Shown in pieces: positions 56,416 through 64,000 of a stretch of 64,000 nt of DNA; within the stretch, counting starts at the first letter, position 1, and every line of letters starts with the position of its first letter. Location: assembly GCF_914767665.1 (NCBI RefSeq), contig NC_059502.1:2108001-2172000 (forward strand), written 5' to 3'. Below the pieces are notes generated by a model. It searched no databases. It saw only the letters and a list, made by a program, of their open reading frames with translations, and was not told the DNA's origin. This stretch comes from Harmonia axyridis. Taxonomy: Eukaryota; Arthropoda; Insecta; Coleoptera; Coccinellidae. The position numbers and the translations under genes are program-made.

Positions 56416-56616
56416 CACTCGTGCATCAAAATGACCGGATAATTTAGCATTCTAGCGTGTTTTCTTTGAAAAACTGCATTCGGTCATTTTCATTTTTGGA
56501 GAAAGAGCCCTCTACCTTCGGTGTCGAGCTCTTTCTCCAAAAAAGAAAATGAAGTCATGCAGTTTTTATAACAACACGCTGTCATGCGAAATTATCGGTA
56601 ATTTTGATGCACTTGT
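56416..56616. repeat. Large imperfect palindrome of about 200 bp
   Basis: The left arm has CACTCGTGCATCAAAAT, CGTGTTTTC, AAAAACTGCAT and GGAGAAAGAGC. The right arm has GCTCTTTCTCC, ATGCAGTTTTT, AACACG and ATTTTGATGCACTTGTG. Arms of about 90 bp surround a short GC-richer loop (CCCTCTACCTTCGGTGTC). It has the size and form of a foldback MITE; the layout resembles the palindromes at 11639 and 43164 but the sequence differs. Confidence 0.8.
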
Positions 56617-57775
56617 GCAATTACTTACGATAACAAAGCGTATACACATTTATTCTCGAAATTCACCAAAGAATCTCTCATTTTCGTTTGTGTCACCAAT
56701 TTCTGAAAACCCTGTAAACAAAATAACATCTTCAGTCAGAAAATCCTCAAATTGATTACATTTTTCTTGATAAAAAGATTCAAAAAAAAAAATCTATAAA
56801 ACCCAGTATAATCAAGCAGACTTCAAACCATCGCGTAAACCTGACATATATCGTGATCACCTCCAAGAAAAACGGAAACACCCTCCTTGCCCCCCCTTCA
56901 CCTCCATCTCTCACACGGTCAATAAACCCCCAATCAGGACAGATCGCCCCCATTGACTCCTGCAGGTACAAGGGCGAAAAAACACAAAAAGGCGACATCA
57001 GTCCGCCTCGATCCGCCATCCAGAATCGAAGAGGGTCACTTTATCATTTCAGGAAGTAAACAGTGCTCAATTAATTATCCCGGACTCTCCTTCCGGTCTA
57101 CGGCCGGGAACGGACAGCCCCGGGGAAGAGGAATCCTCATTGTTGACAGGAAGAACGGGCTGAATGTCCATTTTTATTGTGCCAGATAGATTGCCGCATT
57201 GATCCGGATGAAGAGGCCCATCTAATCAAATATATCGCACAGGATAGGGATGTTTTCTCAAGGGCGTAGAAATAGGGGGGTACTGGGGGTAATTACCCCT
57301 CCCCCCAAGATTTACTAAATATAAAATTTGAGAAATCTCGCAAAGACGAAGAACGAAAATTTCCCAATAAAATGAACCAATATCTAATAATCATTTCACA
57401 TTCCTTTGAAATCGACACGTCAGTAAAAAATAGGACCCCTTTACGATTTATGAGTTCATTATCGCTTTCAAGATGAGTACTTTTATTGCACTGCGAGCTC
57501 GTCTTTGTTCGAGGTTTTATTATTTTTGCTTTTTCGGCATCGCCCCTTGATTTGCCATTTGTGATTTTAGCATTCGTCATCGGTATACACTTTTTACACT
57601 CTTTTTTTTTCGGTTTTTTATATCATTCTCGTCACAAAATTTCAGTATGTATTTATCAATGAACTGAACTAAGTAATTCGCATCGTAAAATTGTTTGGTA
57701 TGTGTAGAATTCATTGTGTTTCATTCAAATTGCAATTTATATGTGACGACATCGGTTTTAAATTGACTATATCTA
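56617..57775. other. Unassigned; GC-richer at 56870-57250
   Basis: The GC-richer part has ORFs on both strands (56780-57189) without motifs. 57260-57600 holds an antisense frame (57293-57580) that I do not recognise. Confidence 0.3.
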
Positions 57776-57920
57776 CAGGTTGTTTCTAAATTGGAGGTAC
57801 AAATAAAAATGACAGATTTCTCGGATCATTTCAAGTAAAAAAGTCCCATAACATGAGTCCGCAAATGCTTCGTTTTCAAGATATTGGTGTTAAAGTTCAA
57901 GTTTATATCTCTTGAATTTA
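57776..57920 (+). repeat. Fragment of an unclassified dispersed repeat
   Basis: CAGGTTGTTTCTAAATTGGA, GATTTCTCGGATCATTTCAA and GCTTCGTTTTCAAGATAT have the wording of a dispersed repeat end. It stops where the transposon copy 9 homology begins. There is no second copy in the window, so the call rests on style and junction only. Confidence 0.35.
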
Positions 57921-58385
57921 GTGAAATTAGGCGGTTACCAAACGTGTCTTTCAATAAATCGATTGTGGCACGAGCTGTGTGACATGTTGCGCCGTCTTGT
58001 TGGAACCACAGCTCCTGGACATCATGGTTGTTCAAATCAGGAATGAAAAAGTTAGTAATCATGGCTCTATACCGATCACCATTGACTGTAACGTTCTGGC
58101 CATTATCGTTTTTGAAGAAGTACGGACCAATGATTCCACCAGCCCATGAAGCGCACCAAACAGTCTGTTTTTCTGGATGTAACGGTGTTTCGACATACTC
58201 TTGAGGATTAGCTCCAAATCCAAATGTGGCTGTTTTGTTTGTTAACGTAGCCATTCAACCAGAAGTGCGCTTCATCGCTAAAATTGACGTAGTGCGCGAT
58301 ACGTATTCCGCACAGAACCATTATTTTCGAAATAAAATTGCACTATGTGCAAACGTTGTTCAGGCGTGAGTCTATTCATGATGAA
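57921..58385 (-). mobile_element. Short Tc1/mariner-superfamily element, copy 9 (both ends missing)
   Basis: The homology covers the N-terminal frame through the second catalytic region (QQDGATCHTA) to about residue 135 and lacks both inverted ends. The junction is a third form (GTCAATTTTAGCGATGAAG). The frame is open over 57826-58254 except for changes at its 5' part. Confidence 0.85.
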
Positions 58386-59204
58386 TCTGTAGCGAAGATT
58401 AATAAAGATTCGATAATCTGGTTAAGCATCACAAAAATGTAGGACTTACAAGAAACACCCCGTATTCGAAAAGAAGGCGTTTGCGGGTTGATGTTTATAG
58501 ACCATTTTATTTTTGAAATTATCCAAAGGATCTCTCATTTTACTTCGTAACTCCAATTCAGGAACACCCAGTATAAGATAAGAAAAATCAAATAAGTAAT
58601 AGAAAATTTTTTTTGAGGATATGGTTCAAATTTCGTTATCAAACCTATTTTTCTCACATTATAGATATGAGTAAACAATGTCGTAAAAAAAATGTTTTCG
58701 ATTAGCTCCCAAGAAAAAAAAAGATCTACGTCCTTGGATGTTTTCGCCACGATCCCTCTCATCTCTATATCTCCCTGTTCGACGTATTAACGTTCTGTAT
58801 ACTCCGATGAATTCTGTGCGTCTGGGCTATTCACGATACGTTTAATTTTCCGTCATAAATTGCACCGCTATAAATCCAATTATTTTAGTCGATTTATTCG
58901 ATTCTCGGGATTATTCGACCGATTCGGAAGGTTTTATCTTGTAGCGGGTAGATGGATAGATGTTTCAAGGTCTTCTTACGGTTCTAGATCAACTGCCAGA
59001 TGACTAGGTTCAGTTTGTTCTAGCTTAAAAATGCTGTGAAACTCTAAATCTTCGAGCAGTTTTATATGATGCTCATTTAGTTACACTGAGGGTTTCGTTG
59101 AGAGAGGCTAACCTGAATGAATTGTTATCGAGACTTATGAAAGCCGATATTATTTTATTTCGAAAAAGGAACAAACCTAGGTTTTTTTTAGATTGAGATT
59201 TTTT
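58386..59204. other. Unassigned; repeat tail at 58435-58570
   Basis: 58435-58570 is the second copy of the repeat tail at 5090-5240. The remainder is AT-rich with no supported ORF. Confidence 0.4.
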
Positions 59205-59600
59205 TTTGAGTCAAGTTCGAAATGGGACTAATTGGAGACTCATAATCTAAAACTGCTTACCGATTCTTCAAAGTCCTCACCGTTTATTAAAATTTGAACT
59301 CGAAATTGGGAAAAAAACCGTAAAAATTGAAAATCTACACAGTAATCGTTATATATTCTAAAATATTGATCATAGCCCCTTCGAACATAAACGTTTTTTA
59401 TAGATCGAACAGTGATCCAAAACATATTGAGGTTTCAAGTCCGTATCTCGCCTTAACGAGAATTGGCAGCCTCGAGTATATTATCAAAATTTTTTAAAAA
59501 AATTCAGTTTACAGCCTATAATTGCTGAAATAATAAACTAATCTCTGAACTGTAAGCATTCTCGTGATCTACGTTATCGAATGAATTGATATGTTGGAAA
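59205..59600 (+). repeat. RepA dispersed repeat, copy 4
   Basis: Diverged but collinear: ACCGATTCTTCAAAGTCCTC, AATCGTTATAT, AAAACATATTGAGGTTTCA and CTGTAAGCATTCTCGTGATC. Confidence 0.55.
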
Positions 59601-60850
59601 CAATTCTACTGTTTGAGCACACATTTTTTTAACATGTTGATTACAACAAGAGATACTGTCTACGTTGCCTAGTGAAATCTTTTTTTTTGATAAGTATTAT
59701 AATACAAAAAAAACACTATACACATTTCTCAACAGAAACATGTCATCTGTGACACTGGATTACATAAAACCCAAAAATTAACAATTCCAACTGAAACCAA
59801 TAACTGAATATAGAATCTCATATAAACCAAACCAACAACTTGCCCACTATAAACCAATATAAAAAGGTGCAAGCCCAAGATTAATACCATCATCCTCCTC
59901 AGATGGCCGTATCCCCCCAAAAAAAAAACCCTTAATAAATCCTAATAACCCATTGGGACCCTCCCAAGCCTTCCAGACCATTGGATCGGGGCTCCTGTTT
60001 GTAGTTCGGCTCCAGAAATTTTCCCTACTGCAAACATCGCACCGCAAGCTTACCCAAGTACGGCATAACTCCGTTCAAATCAAACAGGCCCTGGATTAAA
60101 ACATACTTCCATAAAACGGGATTAGGTGCCTTGATCCGATTACAGCTCCTTAGTTTTCGATCGAGGATACTTCGCGAGAGAAGTATGACGGAAATATTCT
60201 ATGGATTGTGTATAGTTTCGCCCCCCTCTTAATTGAGGTTATCGGCTGACCGATGGACTGCCCTAAAGTAGGGGTAGATATTGTGGGGGAAGGGCTTTAG
60301 TGTTGGTGTTCATTGAAATCGAAAGGTTGAGGTCTAGAAGTTGTGATAACTCGAGGGGAGTTTTGGAAGTAATAGAGTACATATAGATCCATCCCTTTTC
60401 CATCTCTTTCCTGAAGAGAAACCCCTCAATTGGCCATCAAATACCTTCAGGACAAAGTACGCCATCCAAAGAAATGGTGCAGTAAATGGCTAAGTGAATC
60501 CAGAAAAGAGAGCTGCTCTTCTCTTGCCACGGAGATTGGTTAAGCCGTTCAAATGTACAGACGTGATATCTCCTCTTCTTCCTCCTTAAATTAAGACTAA
60601 TGTCTTGTTATTTTCTGTTCATCCAACTATTGTCTGACTAGTCAACAGTGCAGGGATGCATAATAGATCTTTAGGTCAAGGTGCTTGCGAGATCGTATGA
60701 TTTTCTGCGCCTCCTCTAATCTAATCTAATGTTCTGTTCATCCAACCTCCTGAGATGAAGACGTCCAACTGTAGTATCATCTTTTTGGTGAGAGCCTTGA
60801 ATTTGTTTTTTCGTTTTTTGCCTACTTTGCACATCGACTATCCTCACTAC
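59601..60850. other. Unassigned stretch
   Basis: 59860-60330 is balanced in composition without a credible ORF. 60560-60850 may be the 5' side of the LINE copy that follows but shows no readable frame. Confidence 0.3.
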
Positions 60851-60854
60851 ATAA

Positions 60855-61270
60855 TCTCCTAGTAATCTCAAGTAAAATACTTGGGATTCATCTTGGATAA
60901 GATACTCACATTCGACCAGCACCTGGAGACTACTGTTAAAATAGTACTTTCCAAATTGACAATTCATTGCACCTGCACATTGGCCAGAATAGGCTGATCT
61001 TCTACAAGACTAATGTCTGTCCCACTGTAATTTATGCTTCAATGTGTTGGGCTTTCCCGCCCTCTTCAAAAAAGATTAACAAGTTACAAATAATTCAGTT
61101 TAAACTTTCAAGGACCTCCTTCAACGTGGCCCATATAACTCTATCGTGAATCGTAGCTGCCTACCACTGTTGAAGAATTTTCTTCGTGAAATTGTTCTCG
61201 AATCTCTTGGGAAAGCAATAAAACATCTCAAGTAATAAGTCAGAGACTCGAATGTCTAAGACGAATCTTC
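60855..61270 (+). pseudogene. Jockey-like LINE polyprotein, C-terminal fragment
   Basis: The plus strand reads VKYLGFILDKILTFDQHLE, then LIFYKTNVCPTVIYASMCWA, KINKLQIIQFKLSR and a broken ESLGKAIKHLK-like end. KYLG-LD-LTW-HI followed by LYK--LRPVW-YG--WG and KKLQ--QNK-LR is the standard order after the RT of jockey-clade LINEs. Two or more frameshifts are present. Confidence 0.75.
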
Positions 61271-62669
61271 CACTGGATACAAGCGTCTAAACCTTGTACC
61301 TCAAATCTAGTCTTTTGATGACTGTCAGTGAAAGGTGTACTGTATCATTCAATCTTCCTCAAAATGCCTGTTTAGCTCTCCAGATGTATCAGGCAATCCC
61401 AATTTCGGCCATGCAATACCTTCTAGAGGGAGGTTTTGTCAGTGGGTTTCTCTCACTATTCGATGTCTTCGTTCATAAAGATTCCCCTGTTTCAACAAAA
61501 AATGGCTCATTTCTGAAGCCGAAATCATTAGCTTGTTTTTGAGCGCTTGTTCACCGAACATATCGCTCTATCACTCGGTCACAACGACAACAATTTTAGA
61601 ATTTTGAGCCGGGAGTGGTCTCAAACGCTAAGGTTTGATCCACTGCTGAACGAAAAGAGCTCAGAACATGAAATTCAGGGTATAACCTAGAATTCTGCGG
61701 TTAGGTTAGCAAAATATCTGAGAAACAACTGATATATCAGCGACAAAAGATCTGAATAAACATAGAATTAGAATTTCATGCCCCTTGCAATATTTCGTGC
61801 ATTTAAGCAGATAACGAAAAAAAATGACTTACCTAACATTGATATTTTGAGTTCGTGCAAGGAGTGAGTTACCTTTTTCTGATCAGGTTTTGGCTAAGAA
61901 GAGTGAATCAGGTGAATTTACATAAAAGTCTACTCGCGAAATTTAGTGAGAAGTACTAGATGAACACAAATTTGCACGTGCAAGAGATCGAGTCTCTGCT
62001 TTAATTAAGTTCATATAAAGAGAATATCATAAGAAACGCTGAGCTGTTACACCTCCGGATATTTTCCCTAGAATAAATTAATAACTTTCCTTTGACGAAG
62101 CAACGATTTCAAGAATTCGATGTATACCCTCTCAGATAGATAGGGTGTTCGCAAAAACGATGGAAGTAATTAAATATTCTATGCAGCTGTGCAATTAGAT
62201 CCTAGAAAACGCCAGATGTCCGGATAGAGCAAGAAATTCTCAAGTGTTCGAACTAAAGGTTATTCGCAAAGTTGGGAAACTGTGTTTCTATGTAATCTGT
62301 GGTCTCACACGCTAGTTCGACGAACTTGGCGCAGAGATCGTTTGTACAAGAGCTGAAGAAATCATTACCTTCAGCACTGGAGCTTTAATCAGAGCCTCGC
62401 CCATTTTTTATTGTGTCAAAGTTACGAGGTTACTTCAGAAAGTATCCTACTACAGATCATAAGACTTCAAGGATTTTTTTTTCATTTGGCAACATTGAAT
62501 ACCATTACCATGAGATCAACTGATCTTGTGGAGGAAATACCGAGTGTTCATCAAAAAAAGGTTTTTCATTTTGAATATACCGCCATCAGGTCAGCAGATG
62601 CTTTTGAATACTATGCTATTTTGATATTTGACAAGTAAATTACTACAAATGGTATAGGGAACATACAGT
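61271..62669. other. Unassigned stretch
   Basis: The ORF at 61294-61542 (82 codons) shows no known motif. A TAGGGTGTTCGCAAAAACGA word at 62141 resembles a transposon end without a partner. Confidence 0.3.
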
Positions 62670-62855
62670 CACAAATATGCGAATTGGTCATGGAAAATTT
62701 CATGAAAAGGATATAGTAGCGGTCTTTAGGCTGATATCGTTTTCCATCATTAATGGCATACGTTCCACTTCACAACGAAATAAAAAGTCATTAATTTTTC
62801 TTAGGATATACCCGTTTTTTCATTCTGAACATTGAAAACCTTTTATTTTTTGGGG
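62670..62855 (+). mobile_element. 3' tail of the longer Tc1/mariner relative
   Basis: GTCATGGAAAATTT, CATGAAAAGGATAT, TTTTCCATCATTAATGGCAT and AATTTTTCTTAGGATAT match 18175-18340, the untranslated tail of the pseudogene at 17360. No coding part survives here. Confidence 0.65.
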
Positions 62856-62884
62856 AAAAAAAAATTAGGACAACTAATTATGTA

Positions 62885-63822
62885 AAGGGTGTTTTTTTAG
62901 AGCTATAGAACTTCAAATTGCAATAAAACAACGATCGATTATTCGATTGATATGAATTTTATTTATCAGCAAGATAATCTTGTGGCATTACATTTTAAAT
63001 ATGATTTCTGACATATGACCGCCACGGCTGGCTCGGATGTAGTCCAATCTGGACGTCCAATTTTCGATGATTTCTTCCAACATTTGTGGCCGTATATCGG
63101 CAATAACACGGCGAATGTTGTCTTCCCAATGGTCAAGGGTTTGTGGCTTATCCGCATAGACCAATGACTTTTCATAGCCCCACAGAAAGTAGTCTAGCGG
63201 TGTTAAATCACAAGATGTTGGAGGCCAATTCACAGGTCCAAAACGTGAGATTAGACGGTCACCAAACGTGTCTTTCAATAAATCGATTGTGGCACGATCT
63301 GTGTGACATGTTGCGCCGTCTTGTTGGAACCACAGCTCCTGGACATCATGGTTGTTCAATTCAGGAATGAAAAAATTAGTAATCATGGCTCTATACCGAT
63401 CACCATTGACTGTAACGTTCTGGCCATCATCGTTTTTGAAGATGTACGGACCAATGATTCCACCAGCCCATAAAGAGCACCAAACAGTCAGTTTTTCTGG
63501 ATGTAACGGTGTTTCGACATAAACTCGAGGATTAGCTTCACTACAAATGCGGCAGTTTTGTTTGTTGACGTAGTCATTCAACCAGAATTGCGCTTCATCG
63601 TTAAACAAAATAAAATGGACGTAGTGCGCAATACGTATTCCGCACAGAACCATTATTTTCGAAATAAAATTGTACTATTTGCAAGCGTTGTGAAGGCGTG
63701 AGTCTATTCATGATGAATTGCCAAACCCAACTAAGAATAAATCACATGACAGCTGTTAAATCGGTCTTCATCTTGAAAAGTAATGCCAACTTAAAGTTAT
63801 ATAGCTCGAAAAAAACACCCTA
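62885..63822 (-). mobile_element. Short Tc1/mariner-superfamily element, copy 10
   Basis: A 938-bp copy with both inverted ends beside TA and the main-form junction. The short N-terminal frame is at 63601-63711. Confidence 0.93.
62988..63653 (-). CDS. Truncated transposase, catalytic domain only, 221 codons
   Basis: Intact on the minus strand and collinear with the frames at 45923 and 47758. The acidic triad is present in FNDEAQFW (D19; S18 changed to N), FQQDGATC (D112) and SCDLTPLDYFLWG (D149). The change of H22 to Q next to the first D may weaken it. Confidence 0.8.
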   Translation of the reverse strand: MVLCGIRIAHYVHFILFNDEAQFWLNDYVNKQNCRICSEANPRVYVETPLHPEKLTVWCSLWAGGIIGPYIFKNDDGQNVTVNGDRYRAMITNFFIPELNNHDVQELWFQQDGATCHTDRATIDLLKDTFGDRLISRFGPVNWPPTSCDLTPLDYFLWGYEKSLVYADKPQTLDHWEDNIRRVIADIRPQMLEEIIENWTSRLDYIRASRGGHMSEIIFKM

Positions 63823-64000
63823 TATTTAGCAGATTTCAATAAAAAAATTCAGTAGTCAACATATTTTACACATTTTTGCACGATCCTATTATTATTAATG
63901 AGAGCTAAATGTACAGAAAATCATTATTATTATTAATGATCCTTCTCTACAATAACTTAATTAGCAGTAAGCTATAAATCAACATAAACCAGAACACGTT
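63823..64000. other. No recognisable feature
   Basis: AT-rich, with two ATTATTATTA runs. Confidence 0.4.

Overview
The window looks like AT-rich, repeat-dense nuclear DNA of an insect. I found no ribosome-binding sites, operons or long host ORFs. The recognisable coding matter is almost entirely animal transposon relics: several Tc1/mariner-superfamily families including an irritans-type mariner, jockey/RTE-like LINE pieces, a Penelope-like element, Crypton-type tyrosine recombinase pieces, hAT ends and tRNA-derived SINEs. No host gene could be supported. The window is most simply intergenic or deep intronic DNA with a few GC-richer islands (about 5.2-6.1, 10.6-11.0, 11.9-12.5, 22.1-22.6, 24.7-25.2, 32.8-33.5, 35.7-36.2 and 56.9-57.3 kb) that could be regulatory. 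I cannot name the species.

The dominant family is a short Tc1/mariner-superfamily element of about 939 bp, with ten copies or pieces (2.3, 9.4, 22.8, 26.0, 31.4, 45.8, 47.6, 54.0, 57.9 and 62.9 kb) and one loose end at 27.2 kb. Its ends begin GGGTGTTTTTTT next to TA. Five copies share one internal deletion junction, and the other three that cover the site carry variants of it. The deletion leaves a 36-codon N-terminal ORF and an overlapping 221-codon ORF with the complete DDE/D catalytic core (D19, D112, D149). Three copies (45.8, 47.6 and 62.9 kb) keep the 221-codon ORF intact, so the deleted form itself seems to have been multiplied, presumably by transposase supplied in trans.

Layout. 0-10 kb: an old repeat called RepA here, and two copies of the short element. 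10-14 kb: a palindrome beside an RFX-type X-box, a LINE 3' end lying inside a local duplication, and a 217-bp hAT-type MITE with 8-bp target duplications. 16-23 kb: old mariner pieces, a longer relative of the short element, a SINE, a 581-bp MITE and a Tc1-like pseudogene carrying another SINE. 25-36 kb: LINE pieces, an irritans-type mariner, a degenerate tandem array with repeated CACAATCGAT cores, and a very GC-rich island. 36-45 kb: Crypton relics, hAT ends and a large duplicated block (41.7-44.2 kb) holding a Crypton-like insertion between two palindromes. 45-54 kb: two intact short-element copies, the second copy of the large block (49.9-51.7 kb), which lacks the Crypton insertion, and a Penelope-like 3' end with a GIY-YIG endonuclease. 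54-64 kb: more short-element copies, a third large palindrome and a jockey-like LINE piece.

The points most worth following are the shared-deletion transposon family, the Crypton-like insertion with palindromic ends and a paired empty site, the repeated pairing of X-box motifs with palindromes, and the CACAATCGAT tandem array.
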